Position numbers and translations under genes: made by a program. Below, piece after piece: positions 16,165-25,495 of a stretch of DNA of 64,000 bases. Positions within the stretch are counted from its first letter, which is position 1; each line of letters begins with the position of its first letter. The notes beneath the pieces were generated by a model. That model did no database searches. It was not told the DNA's origin and saw only the letters and a list, made by a program, of their open reading frames with translations. Source of the DNA: Acidobacteriota bacterium (GTDB taxonomy: Bacteria > Acidobacteriota > Terriglobia > Terriglobales > Acidobacteriaceae); contig JAJZBZ010000001.1 in NCBI GenBank assembly GCA_021846275.1, forward strand, positions 1-64,000, given 5' to 3'.

Positions 16165-19100
16165 CGCTGCGCGTCCCTCCCAATCCGCCGCCGGACTTCA
16201 CCGAGCGCCTGCGCGCGCTCGATACCAGCGGCTCGTTCCTCGTTCGCGCGCCCGCAGGCTCCGGCAAAACCCACCTGCTCACCACGCGCTTCCTGCTTCT
16301 GCTCGCCGAGGTCGATGATCCGCGTCAGATCGTCGCCATCACCTTCACGCGCGCCGCCGCCGCCGAAATGCGCCAGCGCATTCTCGCTGAACTGCAAGCC
16401 GCTGCGACAGAATCCGCCGCTTCGCTCACACCCGGCGAAGACGCGGCACTCAGTCAAAGCGATCCACTTCGCCACGCCGCACGCCGCGCACTGCGCCACA
16501 TCCGCCAGCATCAGTGGACGATACTCGACTACCCCGACCAGCTTCGCATCCAGACCATCGACTCCTTCTGCAGTTCCATCGCCCTGCGCGCGCCGCTGCT
16601 CTGGGAAAACCTCACCGCGCTCGGTGGCAGCATCAACATCGCCGCCAATGCTGACTCGCTCTACCGTCTCGCCGCGCGCAAAACCATCATTATGCTCGAC
16701 AGCGGTCCAGCCCATCTCCGTGCCGCCCTGCACGCTCTGCTCCGCCTCCGTGACGCGCGCTGGAGCGATCTCGAAGACCTGCTCTGCCAGATGCTCGCCG
16801 AACGCTCGCGCTGGTTCCGCGATTTTGTCTTCGATCCAGCCATTGCAAACCTGGCCATCTCAGACCCGGCAATGACCGACGCAGGCATCCCAGGCTCCAG
16901 CGCCGACACCCTGCGCCGCGCCCTCGAAGCGCCCATGCTCCGCGCCGCCACCGAACTCTTCACGCGCGTCCACTCCCTGCTCGCCTCGCATCCCGGCGCC
17001 GAAGAGGAAACTCTCGTGCTCATGCGCTTTGCTGCGGTTCATCTGGACAACCGTTATCGCACCACGCAATCCCTCGCCGCGTGGCCCACAACTGGCTCAC
17101 ATTCCCTCCAGTCCCTGCTCGATTTTCACAGTGAACTCGCTCAGTTCTTCCTGACAAAAGATGGCGGCTGGCGAAAATCCATCAACATCAGAGACGGCTT
17201 CCCCACAACCGGCGAAGGCCCCGCTCGCAAAGCTCAATTCAAAGCGCTCGTCGGTGCATTGTCTCAACACGCGGATCTGCGTTTCCTCCTGCGACAGGCC
17301 GCCGAAACCCTCGTCTTCGGCTACACCGACGACGAATGGCGGATCGTGCTCCACGCCTTTGTCACCCTGCGCTACGCTTACGCGCAGCTTCAACTCGTCT
17401 TCGCCGAACAGGCCGCGTTCGACTACTCCGAACAGGCCGCGCTCGCCCTGCGCATCCTGCGCGGCCCGGATCAATCCCCCACCGACTTCGCCATCGACTT
17501 CGCCTCCGGCATCCGTCACCTGCTCATCGACGAATTCCAGGACACCAGCCGCAACCAGTACGAACTCATCGACAGCCTCGTCGCCGCCTGGCCCGATCTC
17601 GACACACGCACCTGCTTCTGCGTCGGCGACCCCATGCAATCCATCTATGGCTTCCGCGAATCCGACTTCGAACTCTTTGAACGCCCCACTCTTCGCGGCT
17701 TCGGCTCCGAGCGCGATTCCTTCGGCGACGCCAATCGCATGCTGCTGGAGCCGATTCATCTCACCGCCAACTTCCGCTCCGCGCCCGCGCTCGTCGCCGA
17801 CCTCAACACACGCATGCAGCCCATCTTCGCCGCGCCATCCGCCGCCGTGCAGACCGTCTTTTATCCCGCCACAGCCGCGCGCAGCGCGGAAGCAAATTCT
17901 TCGGCGGATCTGACTCCGCGCATCCAGCTTCACCTCAGCCGCGCAGACGACAAAACCACGGATACAGCCGCCGAACCCGACTGGCTGCCGCTCGTCCGCG
18001 AGCATCTCCACCGCGCCAAAGCCCTGCGCTCCGCACACGCGGGCGGCAAATATCGCATCGCCCTGCTCGCGCGCAATCGCGCCACCCTGCAGTTCGCCGC
18101 GCAGACACTGCAATCAGTCGCGATCCCGTTCCACGCCGACGATCTCATCCCGCTCAGCCAGCGCACAGAGATTCTCGACGCCATCTCACTCGCACGCGCC
18201 GCGCTCAACCCGCTCGACCGCCTCGCCTGGTCGTCCGTCCTGCGCTCGCCTGTCTGCGCGCTCACGCTCGCCGAACTGCACACGCTCATCTCCGCCGACG
18301 ACCGCGCCCTTTCGTCGCTTTCTGTTTGCAATGCCATCGATTCCCGTCTTCCGTTGCTCGCGCTCCCGCCCACCCGCGCCGAAGCCCTGACGCATTGCGT
18401 CGCCGCCATTCAACAGGCTGGAAGCGAACGCCGCCGCGCGTCCACGGAACTGCCCGGCAGCTGGCTCCATCGTCTCTGGCGCGCCGTCGGCGGAGCCGAT
18501 TCAACCACCCCGCCGCAGCAACGCAATCTTCAGCTCCTCTGGTCCGCGCTCGACCAGCTTCCACGCGCTGACCTCGACCTCATCGAACGCAATCCAACCT
18601 CCGGCTGGAGCGCAATTCTGGACAAGCTTCCGCCCACGCCCGACCCCGCGCTCGACCACGACTTCGGCGTGCATCTGATGACCATCCATAAAGCCAAGGG
18701 CCTCGAATTCGAGATCGTCCTCCTGCTCAATCTCCAGCGCAAAAACGGCTCCAGTCGCACGCCGATGCTCGCCTGGCTCGAACGCGGCATCGCCCAGCCC
18801 GACCGCGAAGCCAGCCTCGAAGCCGACCAGCAAACCGACCCCGCGCCCGGCCTCACCGAATTTCTCATCGCGCCCATCCAGCCGCGCGGCCAGACTCGCG
18901 GTCGCGCGCTCGCCTGGGTCACCGAACAGAAGCAGCTCCGCGAAGCGGCCGAAGAGCGTCGCGTCTTTTATGTCGCCGCCACTCGCGCCCGTGAAGAGCT
19001 GCATCTCTTCGCCCGCGCCACCACATCGCAGCTTGCGCGCCTCGCTGACGAATCCAGCGCAGCCAGGCCCACGCTGCTCCAGATCATCGCGCCAGCCTTC

Positions 19101-19919
19101 CCATCTGAAATCAACCAGGTGATCGAGCAAGCCCGCGCAGCCCAGGAAAACTCCGCTCAGGACACCTCCGCTGAAGCCGCGGCCGCTCCTCCGGCATCCC
19201 CGCGCCTGCTCCGTCTGTGCGTTCCGCCGACCGCGCCCGCCGCATCGCTCGCCATCCCCGCGCTAAATCCCGACGCAGCGCCGCTCTACACGCGCACTCC
19301 CGGTGGACTCCACTCCCGCGCCGAAGGCATCGCCGTCCACCTTTTGCTCCAACACCTCGCTCGCTCTCGACAGTTCACCGAAGCCGCCGAGTCCCTGCTC
19401 GCCGACCGTGCGCCCATCCTCGCCGCTCATCTCCGCTCGCTCGGCCTTCCCGCGGCTCAGGCCCGCCAGCTCGCTGACCGCGCCGTCGCCACCGTCCAGC
19501 GCACCGCCGCTCACCCGCTCGGCCAGTGGATTCTCGCGCCGCACCCGCACGCCTACACTGAATCCGCCTGGACCGGACAGCTTCGTGCTCCTGACGGTCG
19601 CACGCGCTGGACCACCCTTCGTCCGGACCGCTGCTTCCTTGCGGAAGCCCCACCCGCGCTCGGCATCGCGGCGCCAGGCTGGTGGATCATTGATTACAAA
19701 ACCTCCACGAATGACAAAATCTCCGGCAGCCATCCCGACCCATCCAGCCCCGCGCTCCAGCAGTTCCTCGCCGACCATCGCCGACAATTCGCCCCGCAGT
19801 TGCATCTTTACGCCACGCTGCTCGAAGAACTCCTCAGCGTCGGCACTCAACCCCTCGCGCCCATCCGCCTCGGCCTTTATTATCCGCTGCTCAACCACCT
19901 CGACCACTGGCAGCCCTGA
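16161..19919 (+). CDS. addA: AddA-like UvrD-family helicase-nuclease
   Basis: A 1,252-residue superfamily 1 helicase fused to a nuclease. Motifs in order: Walker A APAGSGKTHLL (residues about 30-40), Ia AITFTRAAAAEMR, Walker B LLIDEFQDTS, III GDPMQSIYGFRESD, V LMTIHKAKGLEFEIV and VI VFYVAATRAREELHL. The PD-(D/E)XK domain near the C-terminus has WWIIDYKTS and QLHLYA. It unwinds DNA from double-strand breaks with the AddB-like partner. GGAGG precedes the ATG, and the four-base overlap with the upstream gene indicates coupled translation. Confidence 0.88.
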   Translation: MTLRVPPNPPPDFTERLRALDTSGSFLVRAPAGSGKTHLLTTRFLLLLAEVDDPRQIVAITFTRAAAAEMRQRILAELQAAATESAASLTPGEDAALSQSDPLRHAARRALRHIRQHQWTILDYPDQLRIQTIDSFCSSIALRAPLLWENLTALGGSINIAANADSLYRLAARKTIIMLDSGPAHLRAALHALLRLRDARWSDLEDLLCQMLAERSRWFRDFVFDPAIANLAISDPAMTDAGIPGSSADTLRRALEAPMLRAATELFTRVHSLLASHPGAEEETLVLMRFAAVHLDNRYRTTQSLAAWPTTGSHSLQSLLDFHSELAQFFLTKDGGWRKSINIRDGFPTTGEGPARKAQFKALVGALSQHADLRFLLRQAAETLVFGYTDDEWRIVLHAFVTLRYAYAQLQLVFAEQAAFDYSEQAALALRILRGPDQSPTDFAIDFASGIRHLLIDEFQDTSRNQYELIDSLVAAWPDLDTRTCFCVGDPMQSIYGFRESDFELFERPTLRGFGSERDSFGDANRMLLEPIHLTANFRSAPALVADLNTRMQPIFAAPSAAVQTVFYPATAARSAEANSSADLTPRIQLHLSRADDKTTDTAAEPDWLPLVREHLHRAKALRSAHAGGKYRIALLARNRATLQFAAQTLQSVAIPFHADDLIPLSQRTEILDAISLARAALNPLDRLAWSSVLRSPVCALTLAELHTLISADDRALSSLSVCNAIDSRLPLLALPPTRAEALTHCVAAIQQAGSERRRASTELPGSWLHRLWRAVGGADSTTPPQQRNLQLLWSALDQLPRADLDLIERNPTSGWSAILDKLPPTPDPALDHDFGVHLMTIHKAKGLEFEIVLLLNLQRKNGSSRTPMLAWLERGIAQPDREASLEADQQTDPAPGLTEFLIAPIQPRGQTRGRALAWVTEQKQLREAAEERRVFYVAATRAREELHLFARATTSQLARLADESSAARPTLLQIIAPAFPSEINQVIEQARAAQENSAQDTSAEAAAAPPASPRLLRLCVPPTAPAASLAIPALNPDAAPLYTRTPGGLHSRAEGIAVHLLLQHLARSRQFTEAAESLLADRAPILAAHLRSLGLPAAQARQLADRAVATVQRTAAHPLGQWILAPHPHAYTESAWTGQLRAPDGRTRWTTLRPDRCFLAEAPPALGIAAPGWWIIDYKTSTNDKISGSHPDPSSPALQQFLADHRRQFAPQLHLYATLLEELLSVGTQPLAPIRLGLYYPLLNHLDHWQP

Positions 19920-20097
19920 CGGTTGCCACCGCTGCCTTCCACTCTCATCAAAAATCCCCCCCATCCCGGCACACCCTGCGCACAATTCCCACAGCCCCGC
20001 GCAACCCAACCGAAAAAATCGTGTCTAATCGTCTGGAGGCATTCTGCGCAGCTCACCTCCATCACCAACTGTGCATCACTCATCAAGAGAGACTCCC

Positions 20098-23046
20098 ATG
20101 AAGACCATGAGCATCTGCCGCCGCATCGCACTCGCCGCCCTCGCAGCCGCCAGTTTCCTCACCGTCGCCGACCGCGCCACTGCTCAACCGGCCACGCTTC
20201 CCCAGCCTGCCGCGCGGCTTCATCAGCCGCTCGATTTCTCCCGCATGGTCACGCTGAAAGGCTCGCTTCATCCGCTTGCCACTCCGGCCAACGACGCCGG
20301 TCGTCTGCCCGGTGACACGCCCCTGCACCACATGATGCTCTACTTCAGCACGACCCCTCAGCAGCAGTCGGACCTCAAGCAGCTTCTCGCCGCTCAGCAG
20401 ACTCCCGGCTCGCCCCAGTATCACCAGTGGCTCACCCCTCAGCAGTTTGCCTCGCGCTTCGGCACCAATGACGCCGACATCGCCCTCACCGAGCAGTGGC
20501 TCCAGCAGCAGGGCTTCTCCATCGACTCTGTTGCCAACGGCAAAACCTTCGTCGTCTTCTCCGGCACCGCCACTCAGGTCGAGCAGGCATTCCAGACCGA
20601 GATGCACCGCTACGTCACCACCTGGCACGGCCAGAAGGAGACGCACTTCGCACCGTCCACTCAGCTTCACATTCCCGCCGCGCTCTCGCCCGTCATCCTC
20701 GGCCTGCGCGACCTCGACAACTTCAAGCCCCACCCGATGATGCTGCCGCTCGCGCCCCAGGCGCAGGCCGCCGTCCGCCAGACGCCCAACCTCGGCTCCG
20801 TCTCGCCCGCCTTCACCTCCGGCATATCTGGCAACCACTACCTCGCTCCCGGTGACATCGACGTCATCTACGACGTGAACGCACTCACCAAACAGGGATT
20901 CAACGGTGCCGGACAGAACATCGTCGTCGCCGGCCAGTCCGCCATCGTCCTCAGCGATATTGAAAACTTCCAGAACGCCGCCGGACTCACCGTCAAAGAC
21001 CCCACCGAAACCCTCGTCCCGAACAGCGGCACCTCCACCATCGTCTCCGGTGACGAGGGCGAATCCGACATCGATCTCGAATGGTCCGGAGCCATGGCTC
21101 CCGGTGCCACCATCAACTTCGTTTACACCGGCAACACCTCTCAGGGTGGCGTCTTTGACTCCGTCATCTACGCTGTCGATAACAAGCTCGCTCCCATCAT
21201 CAGCGTCAGCTACGGCGCCTGCGAGTTCGACATCGGCACCTACTACCAGACCTTCGAAACCACCACCGCTCAGGCCGCATCTCAGGGACAGACCATCCTC
21301 GCCGCAGCCGGTGACTCCGGCTCCACTTCCTGCTACAGCTCCACCAGCACTGACACGCTCGCCCAGCAGGAGCAGCTCAACGTCAACTATCCCGCCAGCA
21401 GCCCCAACGTCGTCGCCGTCGGCGGCACGGAGTTCAACGAGGGCAACACCACCGGAGCCACCCAGTACTGGGCCTCCAACGCTCCCAACGACCTCGTCAC
21501 CTCCGCGCTCTCTTACATTCCGGAGATGGTCTGGAACGACGATGCTTCCGATTACATCGCCTCCGGTGGCGGCGGCGTCAGCGGCGACTTCACCAAGCCC
21601 ACCTGGCAGACCGGCGTTCCCGGCATTCCCAGCGACGGCCAGCGCGATGTTCCCGACGTCTCCCTCGACGCCTCCAACAATCACGACGCCTACCTCTTCT
21701 GCACCAGTGACCAGTCCAACTGGGACACCACCAGCAGCCCGCCACAGGCCTCCAGTTGCACCAGCGGCTTCCGTGACTCCACCTCGCAGGATCTCACCGC
21801 CGCCGGCGGGACCAGCTTCGCCACTCCCATCATGGCCGGCATGCTCGCCCTCATCAGCCAGAAGGTGAACGCCACCAACGGCCAGGGCAACATCAACCCA
21901 ACGCTTTACACTCTGGCCGCCAACAGCACCACCTACGCTTCGGTCTTCCATGACATCACCGTCGGCGGCAACGACTGCAGTGCCGCCGGTTCCTCCATTT
22001 GCGCCGGTAACGCCCTCACCGAATACATGTCCACCACCGGCTACGACCGGGCCTCCGGCCTCGGCAGCTTTGACCTCAATCTGCTCGCCGGTGCCTGGCC
22101 GGCCTCCACCGGAACCTCGCTTCTCTCCACCACCACCACTATCACCCCGTCCACCCCCACGCCCAGCGTCGGCCAGAACGTCACCTTCACCATCGGTGTC
22201 TCGGCCACCTCCGGCTCCGGCACTCCCACCGGCACCGTCACCATCTCCGTCGACGGAACGGCCCAGACGCCAGCGCTCACCCTCAATAACGGCACGGCCA
22301 CGTACACCACCAGCTTCAGCACCCCCGGCTCGCACACGGTCCAGGCCACCTACGCTGGTGATTCCACCTATGCCACCTCCACGGCGACCGCCAGCATCAC
22401 CGCCTCGGTCATCTCCACCGGCGTCGGCGGCTTCACCCTCTCGGCCACCAACATGACCGTCACAGGCGGCAACAAGGGAACCTCCACCGTGACCATCACG
22501 CCCAACGGCGGCTACGCCGGCGACGTCGTGCTCAGCGTCACGCCCACCGGCAGCAACGCCGGCAATCTCAGCACGGCCTGCTTCCAGGTCGGCACCATCG
22601 CCGTCCTGGGCACTGGAACCACCACCGGCAGCTTCTCCGTTGACACCAACGCCCAGAACTGCGTGAACACCAACGGTCAGTACAAGCAGTTCCCCGGTGC
22701 CCACGGTGCCACGCCCCAGCGCTCCGGTAACCCGCGCGCGCCCATCGGCGCGGCCACCCTGCTCGGCGGACTGCTTCTGGCCGGAGTCTTCGGGCGCAAA
22801 TCCCGCCTGCTCCGCAGCCTGGCCATGGTCGTCCTCCTCGTTGGCTTCGGCCTCGGCCTCAGCAGTTGCAACAGCAACGGCTACGCCAATAACTGCGGCT
22901 ACGGTTATGGCTACGGCTACGGCTCCTGCCCCGTGACCCCCAACAATCCGCCCGCCGGAACCTACACACTCACCCTCACCGGGCAGGACAGCAAAACCTC
23001 CACCATCACCGCCTCCACCACGGTCACCCTCGTCATCAATAACTAG
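20098..23046 (+). CDS. Secreted S53 (kumamolisin/sedolisin-type) peptidase with Ig-like tail
   Basis: A 982-residue secreted acid endopeptidase. Signal peptide about residues 1-30, then the pro-kumamolisin activation domain (about 40-195, including TPGSPQYHQWLTPQQFASRF). The catalytic domain holds the S53 triad: Glu322 and Asp326 in GESDIDLEW, and Ser573 in GGTSFATPIMAG; Asp406 in GDSG is the likely oxyanion residue. A bacterial Ig-like repeat follows (about 690-770, TPSVGQNVTFTI). The C-terminus has a hydrophobic span (ATLLGGLLLAGVFG), a second (LAMVVLLVGFGLGLSSC) and a Cys-flanked YGYGYGYG repeat, so the protein may be cell-surface held. The ATG at 20098 starts directly at the signal peptide. 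The stop lies at the foot of a long hairpin. Confidence 0.88.
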   Translation: MKTMSICRRIALAALAAASFLTVADRATAQPATLPQPAARLHQPLDFSRMVTLKGSLHPLATPANDAGRLPGDTPLHHMMLYFSTTPQQQSDLKQLLAAQQTPGSPQYHQWLTPQQFASRFGTNDADIALTEQWLQQQGFSIDSVANGKTFVVFSGTATQVEQAFQTEMHRYVTTWHGQKETHFAPSTQLHIPAALSPVILGLRDLDNFKPHPMMLPLAPQAQAAVRQTPNLGSVSPAFTSGISGNHYLAPGDIDVIYDVNALTKQGFNGAGQNIVVAGQSAIVLSDIENFQNAAGLTVKDPTETLVPNSGTSTIVSGDEGESDIDLEWSGAMAPGATINFVYTGNTSQGGVFDSVIYAVDNKLAPIISVSYGACEFDIGTYYQTFETTTAQAASQGQTILAAAGDSGSTSCYSSTSTDTLAQQEQLNVNYPASSPNVVAVGGTEFNEGNTTGATQYWASNAPNDLVTSALSYIPEMVWNDDASDYIASGGGGVSGDFTKPTWQTGVPGIPSDGQRDVPDVSLDASNNHDAYLFCTSDQSNWDTTSSPPQASSCTSGFRDSTSQDLTAAGGTSFATPIMAGMLALISQKVNATNGQGNINPTLYTLAANSTTYASVFHDITVGGNDCSAAGSSICAGNALTEYMSTTGYDRASGLGSFDLNLLAGAWPASTGTSLLSTTTTITPSTPTPSVGQNVTFTIGVSATSGSGTPTGTVTISVDGTAQTPALTLNNGTATYTTSFSTPGSHTVQATYAGDSTYATSTATASITASVISTGVGGFTLSATNMTVTGGNKGTSTVTITPNGGYAGDVVLSVTPTGSNAGNLSTACFQVGTIAVLGTGTTTGSFSVDTNAQNCVNTNGQYKQFPGAHGATPQRSGNPRAPIGAATLLGGLLLAGVFGRKSRLLRSLAMVVLLVGFGLGLSSCNSNGYANNCGYGYGYGYGSCPVTPNNPPAGTYTLTLTGQDSKTSTITASTTVTLVINN

Positions 23047-23156
23047 AGCAGAATCACAGTTACTGTGCCCAGCGGAGTCAATCTGGATGCTGCCGTTCTT
23101 CGAGGAACGGCAGCCCCGGCCCCTGTGAGTCCGGATACCCCGACTGTGATTCTGCT
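23047..23156 (+). other. Long structured 3' element after the S53 peptidase
   Basis: Outer arms AGCAGAATCACAGT (23047-23060) and ACTGTGATTCTGCT (23143-23156) are perfect 14-bp complements. They enclose an inner hairpin with 10-bp stem GCTGCCGTTC/GAACGGCAGC and loop TTCGAG (23089-23114). The stop codon of the peptidase directly precedes the outer arm. An ordinary terminator follows at 23169, so this element is not needed for termination; mRNA stabilisation or a processed small RNA are options. Confidence 0.6.
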
Positions 23157-23168
23157 TCTAACCACTCT

Positions 23169-23205
23169 CCCGGGCACCGCCACTCGCGCTGCCCGGGATT
23201 TTCTT
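23169..23205 (+). terminator. Rho-independent terminator of the S53 peptidase gene
   Basis: CCCGGGCA pairs with TGCCCGGG across a 13-base loop and is followed by ATTTTCTTT. Confidence 0.7.
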
Positions 23206-23268
23206 TGTCCGCGCCCGCTGCAAACAGCGGCCAGCGACTGCTACACTCAGCCCAGAGGAATCCTTCTC

Positions 23269-23499
23269 ATGTGCCAGTGCAACCGCATCGCTGACGATCC
23301 CCAGACCCGGAAACACCGCCGCCTCGCCCTCCTGTTTGCGGCCTTCGTCGCCATTCTTGGCGGCCTTCCTTCCCTGCTCTCTCACGCTCACCGTCCCGTC
23401 TGGATGGCCGGGATCGTGATCGCAGTCCAGATTCTGCTTCTCATCCTCGCCGGGCGCCAGATCTCGCTCGCCCGCCGACGCCCGATCCCCGGCTGCTGA
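23269..23499 (+). CDS. Small two-span membrane protein of unknown function
   Basis: A 76-residue protein beginning MCQCNRIADDPQTRKHRR, a charged Cys-containing head, then two membrane spans (LALLFAAFVAILGGLPSLL and WMAGIVIAVQILLLILAG) and a basic tail (ARRRPIPGC). The ATG at 23269 has GAGGAA nine bases upstream; a longer in-frame reading from 23065 would cross the terminator and is rejected. No family recognised. It stands alone between the peptidase terminator and the next secreted protein. Confidence 0.55.
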   Translation: MCQCNRIADDPQTRKHRRLALLFAAFVAILGGLPSLLSHAHRPVWMAGIVIAVQILLLILAGRQISLARRRPIPGC

Positions 23500-23622
23500 A
23501 TCCCTGGTTCAAAAAAGTTCTGCGAAAGTGGCATGCAATTTCGCGCTTTCTGTCATACTGACCTTCGCTGAGCCGTACCCTGTATTCCTGCCGCTGTATT
23601 CGTTGCCAAACTGACTTTCTGG

Positions 23623-23646
23623 TTGTCATTCCCGAAGGGAATCTGC
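23623..23646. repeat. Dispersed palindromic repeat, copy
   Basis: TTGTCATTCCCGAAGGGAATCTGC-type sequence: GATTCCC/GGGAATC-like half sites around CGAA. Related copies occur at 25251, 62087, 62831 and 62941 in this window, all intergenic. The rest of 23500-23771 shows no gene. Confidence 0.7.
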
Positions 23647-23771
23647 TGGTGCATCTCCCTTCGCCCACGACCAACGGACGGACCCACGCGCAAACGCACG
23701 CCCGGTTCATGCAATGCTAGAATGCCGTTGGTCCATCTTGAATCCGTTCACCGCAGGAGAGTAAAAACACG

Positions 23772-24650
23772 ATGTATTCCATTCGATCTTCCCAAGCCGT
23801 CGCCTGCGCTGCGATAGCCCTGTTCAGCGCCGTCGGCCTCGCCGCGAGCGCCCAGCAGAGCCTCGCGCCCAGCGGCCCGTCGCCCGTCCTCGTCACCGTC
23901 AGCGAGGTGCCGCAACCCGGAGCCGAAGCCGCCCACGCCGCGCTGGAGGCCCAATACGCTGCCGCCCTCAACGCCGACAAAGCCGCCCAGTACTACCTCG
24001 GCATGGGCGCGCTCACCGGCAAGCAGCAGAATCTTTTCCTCTCCGGATACGCCTCACTCGAACAGATGGCCGATGTTCACGATCATGACGAGTTCCTTCT
24101 TGGCGAAAAGCTGGCCGACCTCGATCAGCAACACAGCGAGATGCTCTCCAGCGTCAACACCGCCATCTGGCTCTTCCGTCCCCTGCTCAGCAACCCCAAC
24201 CCGGCCAACCTCGCCCAGATGCGTTTCATGGAGATGATCCATATCCACGTAAAGCCCGGCCACGGCCCGGAATTCGCCCAGTTCACCGAGCAGATGCGCG
24301 ACACCTGGGCCAAAGTCGATCCCGACTTCCACTTTTCCGTCTACCAGCAGCTCTACGGCAACGCAACCGATGACTCCTACCTGGTCATGATCCCGGTCCA
24401 ATCCCTGGCCGACATCGATCACCACCAATCGCTCGTCGGCCAGTACGCGAAGAGCCTCAGCCCGGAGGCGCAGAAGCAGATGCTGGACTTCGAACGCGCC
24501 GATTACAACAGCACCGAGTCCAATCTCTTCGCCTTCACCCCCGCCATGAGCCGTCTGCCGGCAAGCTGGATCAGGAATGATGCGGCATTCTGGACGCCCG
24601 CACCGCCAGCACCACCAGCCCCGGCAAAAAAAGCCGCAAAAGCAAACTGA
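23772..24650 (+). CDS. Secreted protein of unknown function
   Basis: A 292-residue exported protein: signal peptide with cleavage after about residue 27 (AASAQQ), a conserved-looking body, and a low-complexity tail of alternating proline and alanine ending in lysines. Two hydrophobic beta-strand/helix units (FMEMIHIHVKPGHGPEFAQF and DSYLVMIPVQSLADID) resemble ferredoxin-like or antibiotic-monooxygenase-type folds, but no catalytic residue can be named. GGAGAG lies ten bases before the ATG. It precedes the glycine-rich secreted protein by 40 bp and may be co-transcribed with it. Confidence 0.6.
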   Translation: MYSIRSSQAVACAAIALFSAVGLAASAQQSLAPSGPSPVLVTVSEVPQPGAEAAHAALEAQYAAALNADKAAQYYLGMGALTGKQQNLFLSGYASLEQMADVHDHDEFLLGEKLADLDQQHSEMLSSVNTAIWLFRPLLSNPNPANLAQMRFMEMIHIHVKPGHGPEFAQFTEQMRDTWAKVDPDFHFSVYQQLYGNATDDSYLVMIPVQSLADIDHHQSLVGQYAKSLSPEAQKQMLDFERADYNSTESNLFAFTPAMSRLPASWIRNDAAFWTPAPPAPPAPAKKAAKAN

Positions 24651-24690
24651 AAGAACCGGCCTGACGCCAGGCCCTCAATGGAGGAAGATC

Positions 24691-25152
24691 ATGCGTTTCA
24701 AATATCTCGTCTTGCTTGCGGCAGTCGTTTTCATTCTCTTGCCCGCGCCTGCTGCCCACGCCCAGTTATCCTTCGGCGTGCAGATCGGCGGCGGATATCC
24801 GGAAGTCCCGCCCGGACCACCGATGTGCGCCTACGGCTACTACTCCTACCCGCCCTACGCCTGCGCGCCCATGGGTTACTACGGCCCGCAGTGGTTTAAC
24901 GGCGGCGTATTCCTCGGTGCCGGCCCGTGGCTCCATCGCGGCTGGGGCGATGGCGACGGCTGGAGGGGTGGTGGCTGGGGTGGCGACGGCTGGAGAGGTG
25001 GTGGCTGGAGGGGTGACGGTCGTCCCGGCTGGGGTGGTGATCGCGGCTTCGTCGGCGGCGGTTTCCACGGCGGTGACGGTGGCTTCCATGGTGGCGGCTT
25101 CCACGGCGGAGGCTTCCACGGTGGCGGATTCCACGGCGGCGGACGTCGCTGA
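24691..25152 (+). CDS. Secreted glycine-rich repeat protein
   Basis: A 153-residue protein with a signal peptide (cleavage near AHAQLS), a Tyr/Pro-rich segment (CAYGYYSYPPYACAPMGYYG) with two cysteines, and a C-terminal half of Gly/Trp/Arg then Gly/Phe/His repeats (units GGGWRGDG and GGGFH). The His in each repeat could bind metal, and the Trp/Tyr content suggests a surface or matrix role; both are inference. GGAGG stands seven bases before the ATG. The DNA of the last 150 bases is itself repetitive (GGCGGNTTCCACGG units). Confidence 0.6.
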   Translation: MRFKYLVLLAAVVFILLPAPAAHAQLSFGVQIGGGYPEVPPGPPMCAYGYYSYPPYACAPMGYYGPQWFNGGVFLGAGPWLHRGWGDGDGWRGGGWGGDGWRGGGWRGDGRPGWGGDRGFVGGGFHGGDGGFHGGGFHGGGFHGGGFHGGGRR

Positions 25153-25180
25153 TCGTTATAGCGCGCCCCACTCCCCCGCT

Positions 25181-25213
25181 CCACGGCAGATTCCCTCCGG
25201 GAATCTGCCGTGG
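25181..25213. repeat. Perfect 15-bp inverted repeat after the glycine-rich gene
   Basis: CCACGGCAGATTCCC and its exact complement are separated by TCC. The inner part GCAGATTCCC is the half-site of the dispersed palindrome. No T-run follows, so it is a weak terminator candidate and more likely a mobile-repeat derivative or mRNA-stabilising hairpin. Confidence 0.6.
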
Positions 25214-25250
25214 GGTCATCCGCCGTCATTGGAGCCGCAGTCTTCCCGGC

Positions 25251-25280
25251 TGTCATTCCTGGAGTGAATCTGCTTTTTTG
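25251..25280. repeat. Dispersed palindromic repeat, degenerate copy
   Basis: TGTCATTCCTGGAGTGAATCTGC followed by a T-run. It keeps the outer parts of the repeat but the central palindrome has mismatches. Confidence 0.6.
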
Positions 25281-25495
25281 AAATTTCAATAAACCATCGG
25301 AAATCAATGGCATACAGAAATTGAAATCTCTCGAAATCCAAATACGCCATATAGAATCTGAGATTTAACAGAAAACACCCCACCCCCCTGGGTCAGGTAA
25401 GTACACACAGAGTAAACATCCTGACGCAAAAATTCCATCATAAACTATAGAATATAAGAGTTTTACACGCAAAATCAAGCCAGTTTTGCGCGCTC
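25281..25495. other. AT-rich gap between convergent genes
   Basis: No gene is seen. The stretch is unusually AT-rich for the window, contains ACACCCCACCCCCCTGGGT at 25375-25393, and ends in a hairpin (CGCAAAA at 25468-25474 pairing with TTTTGCG at 25484-25490) next to the phoU stop codon. Confidence 0.5.

Noticed and set aside
20083-22704. 873-codon open frame on the minus strand
   Set aside because: It is an antisense shadow of the S53 peptidase: low-complexity Gly/Val/Asp composition, no ribosome site, no recognisable domain.
23065-23268. 68-residue extension of the small membrane protein
   Set aside because: It would run across the peptidase's hairpin and terminator; ATG 23269 has a good ribosome site.
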